From the NCBI GenBank assembly GCA_032158295.1, contig CM063250.1:7489001-7553000 (forward strand): a DNA stretch of 64,000 bases. The letters run 5' to 3'. The position numbers were made by a program, and so were the translations under genes. The notes under the pieces are model-generated. The model did no database searches, was not told the DNA's origin, and saw nothing but the letters and a program-made list of their open reading frames with translations. Every line of letters begins with the position of its first letter. Positions within the stretch are counted from its first letter, which is position 1. Origin of the DNA: Pycnopodia helianthoides (Eukaryota; Echinodermata; Asteroidea; Forcipulatida; Asteriidae). Of the stretch, positions 40,737 through 53,490 are shown piece by piece.

Positions 40737-41702
40737 ATGAATGAAAGTGGTGAGAACAGTTACACTTCTTTACAACTACCCGTTACAGCATCCCTCGTCT
40801 CCATAGTGGTTTTGCTAATTGTCTCGAGTTACGTGTGGATTATCGTGACGGTTGCGAGGACGCCGTCCCTTCATACTGCCTCCAACTGTTTCTTGGCGAG
40901 CCTCGCAGTCTCGTTAGTCATCACTGGACTGCTCGGCATACCGTCGGTCATTTGGTTTACTGCCATCCAAAAGTTCAACTCCTCGTCGATCTTTACAGTG
41001 ACCTGGCTCTTGTCCTTCTGTCTCATTGGATTCTTTCTGAACGCGATACTCTTGGCAGCTGACAAGTGGTTAAAAATCACCCGACCTTTCCTGTACGCCA
41101 GGGTCGTCACGAGGAACAAGTGTACAGTCTGCCTGTCCGTTATTTGGGCAACAACTCTTCTTGGGAGCCTCATCATGGCAATTGTACACACGGTGATTAA
41201 CGAGTCTTACACTAACAAGGAAAAGGTGTTTAAGTCTTTTGCATTGCTGGCTGTGGTATTTGGGTATGGTATCATAATGCCTAGTGTTATCGTCATAACC
41301 TCGTTAAATATCGGTATCCACCGAATCGCCAGGCAGCAAGCCCGCGCCATTTTGCCACGGGTTGAGAACGCCGCGGTTGGTCTGCACCAGCCACTCCCTA
41401 AAATTGCAAACCAGCAACAAGGCATACACACCAAGAGCACGCGGCAGTTTTCCATCTTCTTGCTGTGTTTCCCTGTCACCTGGTCCCCAATGGCTCCCCT
41501 CCTTCACTTCGTCTACGTCACTGGTATAACTAGTGAGAATATAGCCGTGGTGGTTGCGTCGATGATCTACAGCGCGGCCGCATTTTTCCACTCCGCATTT
41601 GGCACGTTGATTCTTACACTCCTGCAGAGAGATTTCAGACAGATACTAAAGAGAAACGCAAGGAATGTTTTGGAGAAAATGCACTGTATTGGTAGACGTT
41701 GA
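40737..41702 (+). CDS. Rhodopsin-like GPCR, paralogue A, intronless
   Basis: The protein has 321 residues. Hydrophobic segments lie at about 17-40, 50-74, 86-108, 129-151, 167-191, 236-260 and 268-293. The family A pattern is only partly kept: DRY is replaced by DKW (AADKWLKITRP), the TM4 Trp (VIWATT) and TM5 Pro (MPSVIVI) are there, TM6 has TWSP, the TM2 Asp is replaced by Ser (SLAVSLV), and NPxxY is missing in TM7. A helix-8-like LQRDFRQILKR follows. Intronless, fast-evolving GPCR groups of this style are known in sea urchins, where many are sensory candidates; a chemosensory role here is inference. A possible small 5' UTR intron (donor GAGGTAGG near 40508, acceptor TTTCAG near 40640) is visible in all copies. 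Confidence 0.88.
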   Translation: MNESGENSYTSLQLPVTASLVSIVVLLIVSSYVWIIVTVARTPSLHTASNCFLASLAVSLVITGLLGIPSVIWFTAIQKFNSSSIFTVTWLLSFCLIGFFLNAILLAADKWLKITRPFLYARVVTRNKCTVCLSVIWATTLLGSLIMAIVHTVINESYTNKEKVFKSFALLAVVFGYGIIMPSVIVITSLNIGIHRIARQQARAILPRVENAAVGLHQPLPKIANQQQGIHTKSTRQFSIFLLCFPVTWSPMAPLLHFVYVTGITSENIAVVVASMIYSAAAFFHSAFGTLILTLLQRDFRQILKRNARNVLEKMHCIGRR

Positions 41703-43428
41703 CTGCATACGAACTGGCGGCTGTGATCGCTCCTAGGAGATAGTACACCATACCATTGGCAGGTGAGGGAAGATGTATCGTACAGTTCTCGCTCTTAGCT
41801 GCTTTTCTTTTTACAAGAAGGTAAACCGTCGGGAGCAGCATGGTTTCAAAAAAAAAACTCGGCAGATGCGGCGAAGATGTGAACACAGTAAAAGACTTCT
41901 ACTTCTTGTCATGGCGTGGATGAGCTCCATTGGGATTGCAGCATGGCTCAAAATGGTGACTTGTACTCAGTGCTGTTGATGAGAAGATGAATATAATGGG
42001 GAACCGTGCCTTAAAAAAAGTACAAAGCAGACGTATTGACCCGATCTAACGATCACATTATTACAGACTTGTGGTTGTAGTTTGGTATTGTCGTACGGGA
42101 GCTTTTTGGTTAAAGGGGGCAGATGGGGTTGATTTGCCCAACATTTTACACAAATAAAAAAAAAGTTCAAATTTCTAGTTTAAAAAAAACTGGTTTGTTT
42201 TCTCTGTCCAGTTTTTTTCTTCTTGCTGTGCCCGAATTTTCACCACAGCTTTGCCCGATTTAATAGGGAGGGCCACCCCTGCCCCCAACATTTCGTGTAC
42301 GCCTATGTAGTTCAGTTTGATTTTGAATGTAGAAAGACGGTGTGTTTTTCAGGCAACTAGACCACATCGAGCACTCAACCTTTACATTAATGTTATGTTG
42401 CGGTAGTTTTTTTAACCTGGCATAGTGGGTATTACCGTAAACATAAACAAATGGTATTTAATGTGCAGTCTCCATTGAAAACCGGTTATGCCGTGTAGAA
42501 TTTACAGTTGATTCCCTTGCAATATGGTGCAATATGTTAAAACAAAATACTTACTCTGATACATTTAACGGCAAATTTTGGGCACTCAGGCTGGCAGGTA
42601 AAATCACATGTAAATTTCGTTTTGAAAATGAGGCTTTAGAACACGCTTTGTAGTGTATGCCAGTGTATTTCATGGCAGGCACGACAATATAACTGAACCA
42701 TGAGAAAATTACATTTGTTACATGGTACAGTGGTGACCACATGATAACAATAAATGTCATGAATCTATTCCAGTAACTATGCACTTGGAAGATTCGTAAG
42801 TGCCTCAAATTGTAACCTTAATGACCGTTTTCTTGAAGAGCCACAATGTCAAAGCATACATGTGAGTGGGGATAGTAAAACAAAATTTCGGAACTATTTT
42901 GGTTTTATCTTGTGTGGAATGTGTGGAGCGCGACGCCATAACCGCACGGTATCTGGGATGGGCCACATTTTTTACCCGCAGATTTGAGGTCTAATATACG
43001 CAAAATTCCTATTCCAAATTGCTAATTTTTTCCACTTGTAATACTTGCAACACGCGTAGGCCTACACAATGACCAGATATTCTCCCCCACCCACTGACCA
43101 ACTCAACTTGAGACAACTCGACCGTTGACAAAATCAGAATTTAATATGAAATATCGTTCCAATCGGTTATATCTTGTCAGTTCGTGACTGCAGACAGAGA
43201 AAAACGAATGGTGACGATTTTGAAAAGTCAGACAGATCTGGTTGTAAACACGCGTTCAAACGATCGTCGGCCGACCATCGCTGTAAAAAGATACACAATC
43301 TATTTTTCTTAAATATAAAACAATACCTGACTTAACATCTTCACAGGACACTTTGGGAATGTACTTTCAGCTATGTAAAAAAAAATTGGTAGTAACTTGG
43401 AAGTACATTATTTTCATAATCTACATAT

Positions 43429-44200
43429 GGTGATATGGGTTTTGGTCGGTTAAAGATTATAAAGTTCTTGCAGTTCCGTCTATGGTAACCGAGGGCGCAC
43501 TTTAAGTATTGCGGTCGTCGGATGTAGACAAACTAGGGGGAATGTGATTAGGAAAGAAAGTAGTCCAAACAATTTGTTTAACTGGGGGGGGGGGGCACGT
43601 CTCATTATTGCATTTATTAACAACTGTTCATCTTTAATTATTGCTGTAACATTGTCTGGGGCCAAGCCTAAGATTTTGGGATGGTTGGACTTGGAGGGAA
43701 TTGTTAGAGTTGGTGTCGCGCATTGATATATTGATTGTTGTGTGAAGCGGTCTGAGCTCATTCAGCCTTTTTATGTCGGAGCACGACAGGTTGTACAACT
43801 AAGGACTGTTGTCATCAACAAAACCCTTCATAAGTTAGTGTTATTTATATGCATCTGCTGGTGAGTAGATCATATATAAGTGTTGAAGTCGTAGGGAAGA
43901 CATGTGGGAGTTGATTATGTAATTTTGTATGGGATTAAGATCGTGGGAATATAAATTAAAATACTGATCCAATCACATCAAGTTTACCACGGTTAGGTAA
44001 AGTACTGTATGTGTAATTGGGGGCCAATGCTATAAATTGTTCATGTAAATGTGACTTATACCATATGTTACTGTGTATGTTGTGTAATAGGTTTTTTGTG
44101 AGTGTTGAGGATTGACGGAATAAACATGCACGTACACTGAACAGCGCAGACCCCACTTTGGCGTCCAGCCGAACTTCATTCTACAAAGTAATACTACATA
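43429..44200. mobile_element. About 770-bp insertion found in units A and B, absent from the 36.1-kb site
   Basis: At 36091-36125 the flanks are joined (TTATTTTCATGTCTACAAAT). In units A and B the same flanks are separated by this block, with CTACAT at each side as a likely target duplication. The right half (about 43772-44188) resembles a long terminal repeat: it starts TGTCGGAGCACGACAGG, has a TATA-like 'CATATATAAGTG', AATAAA near 44122 and ends near TCATTCTACA. The left half contains a G11-12 run. No transposase or polymerase frame was seen. The corresponding copy is at about 48297-49070. Confidence 0.5.
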
Positions 44201-47200
44201 CAAATGATGTAATATACCTTAAATTTGAATATTGTACAATCCTTTAGAAGTCAAAGTCACTTTCTGCAAACTGTATTCTTGAATCTACTCTTGCTAAACA
44301 CACACTACTAATGAGAAGTTCTTCATTTTTATCCTTCTTTGTCTCTGTATATTATTTACTGTTTCTTGAAAGATGGGTTCATGAGCTACGTCAGATGCTG
44401 GGAGCAACACCAACATATTAACAAATAATGTTTTCATACTTTGCAAGAAGACCAAAGGCTGTGGCCTTAAGTCATTGTATGCACCCAACACATTGCGGAC
44501 AAACGTTGCAGATTGTGTAGTAAGCGCTGCCCAACCAAGAACATCTCAACTGAACAATCAGTTATATATTAATAACGTCATTCGGCGGGGTCACAATTTT
44601 TACGCACAATAAACTTTTTTTCCCCGATGACAACGCGTCCGCAACAACAGCTTTTGTCAGTACCATCGTTGTGAAAGCCTCTGACGTAGTGCACCGGTGT
44701 GGCTGGCTTTTCTTAAAGCCTAATCCGAAATGAAACTCTGGCTGAGGAGATGGAGAGACGACATCAATCACACACGAACACGACACCTTGGACCAGAAGA
44801 GCAAGAATGAGAAGATCATGTAAATTGCATGAGGAGGGCTTCATCAAACAATGGACGAACGCAGCCAGATGATGATAATGATGATGATGACGCTGAATTT
44901 TTGTTCCTGTTGTTTATACAAAAATATTCACTATTTTTTCGTTTTCTGAAACCTTTTAAAACTTTGCTAATTTATTTTTTTATTAGTGGCAGATTATACT
45001 GGACTAGAGCCATTGAATTATCAACCTACTTACAACTGACAGCGAAATCCGGGACCTGTCAAATCGTAATGCCTAAGCAATAACACACACTGTTGATATA
45101 GGCCTATACATTTGTGGTCGTTTGCGTCTTTGAGCAGACTAATTGATTTTCGATGAAGCTGCATCAATTAGGCCAGATTGGGCGCGGCCGGCTTCTGTCA
45201 GAAATTTCATTTCGTTTCATTATTTTGAAGCAAACACTTTCAGGCGATCATGTGTTTATAGGAGCTTCGGTCGAGTGTAGATTTTTGGAGAGATAGAGTT
45301 AAGGAAGGGCTGAACTGTGAAGCATTACGGAGGAGGACTCTGCAGAGCTTTGCAACAATTTGCAGCGGAAACCTCTTTTGGTTTTTATGAATATTGGGAC
45401 CAGGCTCCCCGGAACATTGAACGAGGTAGGAAGAAGTGGATTAGCCAAGTTTATGTGAGATCGGAATTCCAGCAGTAGGCCTAAGGACAAGATTCGACCT
45501 ATCGAGACTCCAGCTGGATATACCAGTTATATTGAACATCAGACTTTTAATTTCAGTGATGAAATCGGTGAAATTAAAAAACTATTTCCGTATGTCAATA
45601 AAATGATATCTTGAATAATACAAAACAAAATATACCTAGGCTCCTCCAACAATGAATGAAAGTGGTGAGAACAGTTACACTTCTTTACAACTACCCGTTA
45701 CAGCATCCCTCGTCTCCGTAGTGGTTTTGCTAATTGTCTCGAGTTACGTGTGGATTATCGTGACGGTTGCGAGGACGCCGTCCCTTCATACTGCCTCCAA
45801 CTGTTTCTTGGCGAGCCTCGCAGTCTCGTTAGTCATCACTGGACTGCTCGGCATACCGTCGGTCATTTGGTTTACTGCCATCCAAAAGTTCAACTCCTCG
45901 TCGATCTTTACAGTGACCTGGCTCTTGTCCTTCTGTCTCATTGGATTCTTTCTGAACGCGATACTCTTGGCAGCTGACAAGTGGTTAAAAATCACCCGAC
46001 CTTTCCTGTACGCCAGGGTCGTCACGAGGAACAAGTGTACAGTCTGCCTGTCCGTTATTTGGGCAACAACTCTTCTTGGGAGCCTCATCATGGCAATTGT
46101 ACACACGGTGATTAACGAGTCTTACACTAACAAGGAAAAGGTGTTTAAGTCTTTTGCATTGCTGGCTGTGGTATTTGGGTATGGTATCATAATGCCCAGT
46201 GTTATCGTCATAACCTCGTTAAATATCGGTATCCACCGAATCGCCAGGCAGCAAGCCCGCGCCATTTTGCCACGGGTTGAGAACGCCGCGGTTGGTCTGC
46301 ACCAGCCACTCCCTAAAATTGCAAACCAGCAACAAGGCATAAACACCAAGAGCACGCGGCAGTTTTCCATCTTCTTGCTGTGTTTCCCTGTCACCTGGTC
46401 CCCAATGGCTCCCCTCCTTCACTTCTTCTACGTCACTGGTATAACTAGTGAGAATATAGCCGTGGTGGTTGCGTCGATGATCTACAGCGCGGCCGCATTT
46501 TTCCACTCCGCATTTGGCACGTTGATTCTTACACTCCTGCAGAGAGATTTCAGACAGATACTAAAGAGAAACGCAAGGAATGTTTTGGAGAAAATGCACT
46601 GTATTGGTAGACGTTGACTGCATACGAACTGGCGGCTGTGATCGCTCCTAGGAGATAGTACACCATACCATTGGCAGGTGAGGGAAGATGTATCGTACAG
46701 TTCTCGCTCTTAGCTGCTTTTCTTTTTACAAGAAGGTAAACCGTCGGGAGCAGCATGGTTTCAAAAAAAAACTCGGCAGATGCGGCGAAGATGTGAACAC
46801 AGTAAAAGACTTCTACTTCTTGTCATGGCGTGGATGAGCTCCATTGGGATTGCAGCATGGCTCAAAATGGTGACTTGTACTCAGTGCTGTTGATGAGAAG
46901 ATGAATATAATGGGGAACCGTGCCTTAAAAAAGTACAAAGCAGACGTATTGACCCGATCTAACGATCACATTATTACAGACTTGTGGTTGTAGTTTGGTA
47001 TTGCCGTACGGGAGCTTTTTGGTTAAAGGGGCAGATGGGGTTGATTTGCCCAACATTTTACACAAATAAAAAAAAGTTCAAATTTCTAGTTTAAAAAAAC
47101 TGGTTTGTTTTCTCTGTCCAGTTTTTTTCTTCTTGCTGTGCCCGAATTTTCACCACAGCTTTGCCCGATTTAATAGGGAGGGCCACCCCTGCCCCCAACA

Positions 47201-49070
47201 TTTCGTGTACGCCTATGTAGTTCAGTTTGATTTTGAATGTAGAAAGACGGTGTGTTTTTCAGGCAACTAGACCACATCGAGCACTCAACCTTTACATTAA
47301 TGTTATGTTGCGGTAGTTTTTTTACCTGGCATAGTGGGTATTACCGTAAACATAAACAAATGGTATTTAGTGTGCAGTCTCCATTGAAAACCGGTTATGC
47401 CGTGTAGAATTTACAGTTGATTCCCTTGCAATATGGTGCAATATGTTAAAACAAAATACTTACTCTGATACATTTAACGGCAAATTTTGGGCACTCAGGC
47501 TGGCAGGTAAAATCACATGTAAATTTCGTTTTGAAAATGAGGCTTTAGAACACGCTTTGTAGTGTATGCCAGTGTATTTCATGGCAGGCAGGACAATATA
47601 ACTGAACCATGAGAAAATTACATTTGTTACATGGTACAGTGGTGACCACATGATAACAATAAATGTCATGAATCTATTCCAGTTTTCAATGACCGTTTTC
47701 ATGAAGAGCCACAATGTCAAAGCATACATGTGAGTGGGGATAGTAAAACAAAATATCGGAACTATTTTGGTTGTATCTTGTGTGGAATGTGTGGAGCGCG
47801 ACGCCATAACCGCACGGTATCTGGGATGGGCCACATTTTTTACCCGTAGATTTGAGGTCTAATATACGCAAAATTCCTATTCCAAATTGCTAATTTTTTC
47901 CACTTGTAATACTTGCAACACGCGTAGGCCTACACAATGACCAGATATTCTCTCCCACCCACTGACCAACTCAACTTGAGAAAACTCGACCGTTGACAAA
48001 ATCAGAATTTAATATGAAATATCGTTCCAATCGGTTATATTTTGTCAGTTCGTGACTGCAGACAGAGAAAAACGAATGGTGACGATTTTGAAAAGTCAGA
48101 CAGATCTGGTTGTAAACACGCGTTCAAACGATCGTCGGCCGACCATCGCTGTAAAAAGATACACAATCTATTTTTCTTAAATATAAAACAATACCTGACT
48201 TAACATCTTCACAGGACACTTTGGGAATGTACTTTCAGCTATGTAAAAAAAAATTGGTAGTAACTTGGAAGTACATTATTTTCATAATCTACATATGGTG
48301 ATATGGGTTTTGGTCGGTTAAAGATGATAAAGTTCTTGCAGTTCCGTCTATGGCCACCGAGGGCGCACTTTAAGTATTGCGGTCGTCGGATGTAGACAAA
48401 CTAGGGGGAATGTGATTAGGAAAGAAAGTAGTCCAAACAATTTGTTTAACTGGGGGGGGGGGGCACGTCTCATTATTGCATTTATTAACAACTGTTCATC
48501 TTTAATTATTGCTGTAACATTGTCTGGGGCCAAGCCTAAGATTTTGGGATGGTTGGACTTGGAGGGAATTGTTAGAGTTGGTGTCGCGCATTGATATATT
48601 GATTGTTGTGTGAAGCAGTCTGAGCTCATTCAGCCTTTTTATGTCGGAGCACGACAGGTTGTACAACTAAGGACTGTTGTCATCAACAAAACCCTTCATA
48701 AGTTAGTGTTATTTATATGCATCTGCTGGTGAGTAGATCATATATAAGTGTTGAAGTCGTAGGGAAGACATGTGGGAGTTGATTATGTAATTTTGTATGG
48801 GATTAAGATCGTGGGAATATAAATTAAAATACTGATCCAATCACATCAAGTTTACCATGGTTAGGTAAAGTACTGTATGTGTAATTGGGGGCCAATGCTA
48901 TATAAATTGTTCATGTAAATGTGACTTATACCATATGTTACTGTGTATGTTGTGTAATAGGTTTTTTGTGAGTGTTGAGGATTGACGGAATAAACATGCA
49001 CGTACACTGAACAGCGCAGACCCCACTTTGGCGTCCAGCCGAACTTCATTCTACAAAGTAATACTACATA
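44201..49070 (+). repeat. GPCR repeat unit B
   Basis: It starts CAAATGATGTAATATACCTT, the same as the next unit start at 49071, so the period is 4870 bp here. It is nearly identical to unit A from about 45190 to 49060, including non-coding DNA. Differences are mostly in homopolymer lengths and single bases. Confidence 0.85.
45652..46617 (+). CDS. Rhodopsin-like GPCR, paralogue B, intronless
   Basis: 321 residues, differing from paralogue A at only three positions I can find: residue 23 (Ile to Val), residue 231 (His to Asn) and residue 259 (Val to Phe). All receptor features are as in A: DKW in place of DRY, TWSP in TM6, no NPxxY. Near-identity also extends through upstream and downstream non-coding DNA, so this is a very recent duplication, gene conversion, or two haplotypes joined by the assembler. 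Confidence 0.88.
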   Translation: MNESGENSYTSLQLPVTASLVSVVVLLIVSSYVWIIVTVARTPSLHTASNCFLASLAVSLVITGLLGIPSVIWFTAIQKFNSSSIFTVTWLLSFCLIGFFLNAILLAADKWLKITRPFLYARVVTRNKCTVCLSVIWATTLLGSLIMAIVHTVINESYTNKEKVFKSFALLAVVFGYGIIMPSVIVITSLNIGIHRIARQQARAILPRVENAAVGLHQPLPKIANQQQGINTKSTRQFSIFLLCFPVTWSPMAPLLHFFYVTGITSENIAVVVASMIYSAAAFFHSAFGTLILTLLQRDFRQILKRNARNVLEKMHCIGRR

Positions 49071-52000
49071 CAAATGATGTAATATACCTTAAATTTGAAT
49101 ATTGTACAATCCTTTAGAAGTCAAAGTCACTTTCTGCAAACTGTATTCTTGAATCTACTCTTGCTAAACACACACTACTAATGAGAAGTGCTTCATTTTT
49201 ATCCTTCTTTGTCTCTGTATATTATTTACTGTTTCTTGAAAGATGGGTTCATGAGCTACGTCAGATGCTGGGAGCAACACCAACATATTAACAAATAATG
49301 TTTTCATACTTTGCAAGAAGACCAAAGGCTGTGGCCTTAAGTCATTGTATGCACCCAACACATTGCGGACAAACGTTGCAGATTGTGTAGTAAGCGCTGC
49401 CCAACCAAGAACATCTCAACTGAACAATCAGTTATATATTAATAACGTCATTCGGCGGGGTCACAATTTTTACGCACAATAAACTTTTTTTTCCGATGAC
49501 AACGCGTCCGCAACAACAGCTTTTGTCAGTACCATCGTTGTGAAAGCCTCTGACGTAATGCACCGGTGTGGCTGGCTTTTCTTAAAGCCTAATCCGAAAT
49601 GAAACTCTGGCTGAGGAGATGGAGAGACGACATCAATCACACACGAACACGACACCTTGGACCAGAAGAGCCAGAATGAGAAGATCATGTAAATTGCATG
49701 AGGAGGGCTTCATCAAACAATGGACGAACGCAGCCAGATGATGATAATGATGATGATGACGCTGAATTTTGTTCCTGTTTTGTTTATACAAAAATATTCA
49801 CTATATTTTTGTTTTCTGAAACCTTTTAAAACTTTGCTAATTTATGTTTGTATTAGTGGCAGATTATACTGGACTAGAGCCATTGAATTATCAACCTACT
49901 TACAACTGACAGCGAAATCCGGGACCTGTCAAATCGTAATGCCTAAGCAATAACACACACTGTTGATATAGGCCTATACATTTGTGGTCGTTTGCGTCTT
50001 TGAGCAGACTAATTGATTTTCGATGAAGCTGCATCAATTAGGCCAGATTGGGCGCGGCCGGCTTCTGTCAGAAATTTCATTTCGTTTCATTATTTTGAAG
50101 CAAACACTTTCAGGCGATCATGTGTTTATAGGAGCTTCGGTCGAGTGTAGATTTTTGGAGAGTTAAGGAAGGGCTGAACTGTGAAGCATTACGGAGGAGG
50201 ACTCTGCAGAGCTTTGCAACAATTTGCAGCGGAAACCTCTTTTGGTTTTTATGAATATTGGGACCAGGCTCCCTGGAACATTGAACGAGGTAAGAAGAAG
50301 TGGATTAGCCAAGTTTTTGTGAGATCGAAATTCCCGCATAAGGCCTGAGGACAAGATTCGACCTATCGGGACTCCAGCTGGATATACCAGTTATATTGAA
50401 CATGAGACTTTTAATTTCAGTGATGAAATCGGTAAATGAAAAATCTATTTCCGTATGTCATTAAGATGATGATATCTTGAATAAAACAAAACAAAATCAA
50501 CCTTGGCTCCTCCAACAATGGATGAAGGTGGTGAGAACACTTCTTTACAACTATCCGTTACAGCATCCCTCGTCTACATAGTGGTTTTGCTAATTGTCTC
50601 GAGTTACGTGTGGATTATCGTGACGGTTGCGAGGACGCCGTCCCTTCATACTGCCTCCAACTGTTTCTTGGCGAGCCTCGCAGTCTCGTTAGTCATCACT
50701 GGACTGCTCGGCGTACCTTCGGTCATTTGGTTTACTGCCATCCAAATATTAAACTCCTCGTCGATCTTTACAATGTCTTGGCTAATATCCTTCTTTGTCA
50801 TTGGATTCTTTCTGAACGCTATACTCTTGGCAGCTGACAAGTGGTTAAAAATCACTCGACCTTTCCTGTACGTCAGGGTCGTCACGAGAAACAAGTGTAC
50901 AATCTGCCTGTCCGTTATTTGGGCAACAACTCTTCTTGGGAGCCTCATCATTGCAATTGTACACACGGTGACTGTCGTGTCCTACACTGAGAGGGAAATT
51001 GTGTACAATTCGTTTGCATTGCTGGCTGTGGTATTTGGGTATGGTATCATAATGCCTAGTGTTATCGTCATAACCTTGTTAAATATCGGTATCCACCGAA
51101 TCGCCAGGCAGCAAGCCCGCGCCATTTTCCCCGCCGTTCAACAACAGCAGCCACGGGTTGAGAATGCCGCGGTTGCTTGGCACCAGCCACTCCCTCCATT
51201 TGCCATCCAGCAACAAGGCATACACACCAAGAGCACGCGGCAGTTTTCCATCTTCTTGCTGTCTTTCCCTGTCGCCTTGTCCCCAATGGCTCCCCTCCTT
51301 CACTTGTTTTACGTCACTCGTATCGCTAAAGATATGGCCGTGGTGGTTGTGTTGATGATCTACTGCGCGGCCGCATTTTTCCAATTCGCATTCTGCACGT
51401 TGATTCTGACTCTCTTCCAGAGAGATTACAGGCAGATTCTAAAGAGAAAGTAAGGACTGCTTTTGGTGAAAATGCACTTTATTGGTAACGTTGATTGCAT
51501 ACGAACTGGCGGCTCTGATCGCAGCTAGGAGATAGCACACCGTACCATTTGCAGTGCGGGAAGATATATCGTAACAATACTCGCTCTTATCTGCTTTTCT
51601 TTTTACAAGAAGGTTAACCGCCGGGAGCAGCATGGTTTCAAAATAAACTCGGCAGATGTGGGGAAGATGTGAACACAGTAAAAGACTGCAACTTCTTGTC
51701 ATGGCGTGGATGAGCTCCATGTGGATTGCAGCATGGCTCAAAAGGTGACTACTCTGTGCTGTTGACGAGAAGATGAATATATGGGGGAACCAGGCCTTCA
51801 AAAAGTACACATTAGAGTATTGACTCGATCTTACGACCGCCATTATATTACAGACTTGTGGTAGTGGTTCGGTATTGTCGTACGGGAGCTTTTTGGTTGT
51901 GGGGGCAGAGGGGTTGATTTGCACATTTTGAACATTTTACACACATAAAACAAAAGTTCAAATTTCTAGTTTAAAAATTTTTGTTTGTGTTTCTTTGTCA

Positions 52001-52890
52001 ATTCTTTTTTCTTGCTGTGCCCGAAACACACCAAGTACCGTCATATAGTTCATTTCTACTTATTAATGTTTCTAGAGAAGGAAAGTAAATGTTTTAAGTA
52101 CGCCTGCTGAATTGACCTAAACTGCGGCGTTGGCATTTATTTTTTGTTGAATTTTTGTTTTTCACAAATAAATAAATAAATAAATATATAAATATAGATA
52201 AATGAAATGAGAAATTAGAATTAAAAGCAGGGCAATTGCACCCTTTTCTTTCATTTGTAACAATTAGTGTGATTAAAGAACTATAAGCTTAAACTTTGAT
52301 TTTCAATAGTTGCCGTTCCATAAAATATGTTCGATTTTGCATTCGGCCTTTTCTCAGACATGCAGTAAGGCGTAGTCATTCCAGGGCAGACTTGAAGAAG
52401 AAAAAAACTAGCAACGCCTGCTGATATAGGATGGATTATTTAGATATTAAAGCATTTTAAGTCGACGAGAATGGTCTGATGTAACCAGATATCAAAGCCT
52501 ATTTTTCTTCTTCAAAACTCTGGTTGCATAAAGAACACGCCCCAAGAAAGAAAAACCAATTCGACAAATCACTTGGGATAAATATTGCATTTTTCAGCTA
52601 ACCGATCCATAACTGAAATAAAACACAACAGAAAAAAAACGTAAAAATGTTCTTGGACTAGGCTTTACTCAGCACAAAAACTGTGATGAGACACGCTACC
52701 ATTTAGCATCACCAACAATCATTGTCATGAATCTACTCCAGTTACTTAATTACTATACACTTGGAAGACTCCTAATAGTGCCTCAAATTATAATAATACC
52801 TTAATTACCGTTCTTATGAAGAGCCACAATGTCAAAGCATACATGTGAGTGGGGATAGTAAAAATAAATAGCTGAACTATTGTGGTTGTA
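49071..52890 (+). repeat. GPCR repeat unit C (more diverged, 3' part eroded)
   Basis: 49071-50500 is almost identical to the start of unit B. The receptor and following DNA are more diverged. Homology fades near 52030, then a stretch at about 52690-52870 ('AAGAGCCACAATGTCAAAGC') matches the 42750-42880 part of unit A. An (AAAT)n microsatellite interrupts near 52165. Confidence 0.7.
50518..51453 (+). CDS. Rhodopsin-like GPCR, paralogue C, intronless
   Basis: The protein has 311 residues. The ATG at 50518 aligns with the starts of A and B within the shared 'CTCCTCCAACAATG' context. The seven segments and DKW, ALSP in TM6 (Trp of the W-x-P lost: FPVALSP) and FQRDYRQILKRK are visible. The third loop has an extra glutamine-rich part (AVQQQQPRVE), and the protein lacks the last tail of A and B (an earlier stop after KRK). 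Loss of the TM6 Trp could affect signalling; that is inference. Confidence 0.87.
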   Translation: MDEGGENTSLQLSVTASLVYIVVLLIVSSYVWIIVTVARTPSLHTASNCFLASLAVSLVITGLLGVPSVIWFTAIQILNSSSIFTMSWLISFFVIGFFLNAILLAADKWLKITRPFLYVRVVTRNKCTICLSVIWATTLLGSLIIAIVHTVTVVSYTEREIVYNSFALLAVVFGYGIIMPSVIVITLLNIGIHRIARQQARAIFPAVQQQQPRVENAAVAWHQPLPPFAIQQQGIHTKSTRQFSIFLLSFPVALSPMAPLLHLFYVTRIAKDMAVVVVLMIYCAAAFFQFAFCTLILTLFQRDYRQILKRK

Positions 52891-53022
52891 TCTTGAATTT
52901 ACCTCTTTCTCGAAAAACGACATTACTTCTCGCTATGTATTTTACTTTCAGCAGCTCTCAGGGGCTCCTTACCAAGTAAGTTTTTATGGTAATGTATTTC
53001 TTGAGTAAATACCAAAAGTTTA

Positions 53023-53490
53023 GTCAGATTTCCGAGTATGAAAAGTCTGTCAGCCCTTGTACTAAATATATAATGTCCTACCTTTTTCCAAGAAGCTAAA
53101 TATCACGCCTTACAGGGTGTGGTTGAGATTTACATTTTGCACTGTGCTTAGCTTAAAGTTGCAAGTTTTCACTACTAAAGCCACTGTTTGCAGTTTAAGA
53201 CCTCTCATAAGACTCTGTAAAGTTTAACCTCTCCGACGACCAACTGATTTCTTACCAAATAAATTGGCTAGGCTTAATTTCCTCCTCGTGGAACCTCAAA
53301 AGTGAGATGACGTACTTATACGCTCATCTGAAAAGCGTTTTTTTTACCATAGGAAAGGGACGCGCATGTCACGTGATCAAGCACTTTAACCCCTTGCATT
53401 GGCCGCCATCTTTGAGATAAAATGTGCACGCGTGAAAGGCTATCATTGGCTGAGAGCTGTGCGCAGTGCGTACACGCGTGCACGTTTCCA
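53023..53490. other. Intergenic stretch before the 288-bp duplication
   Basis: Downstream of a family 2 MITE fragment (52903-53022, - orientation). No gene was seen. From about 53340 it becomes rich in 'GCACGCG/CGCGTGC' alternating motifs, similar to the core of the family 3 palindromes. Confidence 0.35.

Larger units (their letters stand above)
39849..44200 (+). repeat. GPCR repeat unit A, main part
   Basis: It is homologous to unit B (44201-49070) along its length, with only scattered substitutions and small indels. It contains the receptor gene at 40737-41702, a conserved upstream stretch (40381-40736) and a long downstream stretch. It includes the 770-bp block absent from the 36.1-kb site. 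Confidence 0.85.

Noticed and set aside
40835..41591. Shadow frames in the GPCR genes (also 45750-46506, 50610-51384, 54823-55517)
   Set aside because: They overlap the receptor frame on either strand and change with it; only the receptor frame shows conserved membrane segments.
43480..43761. 93-codon - strand frame, repeated at 48348-48629
   Set aside because: Its repetition reflects duplication of the unit. No recognisable domain, and an overlapping + frame is equally open.
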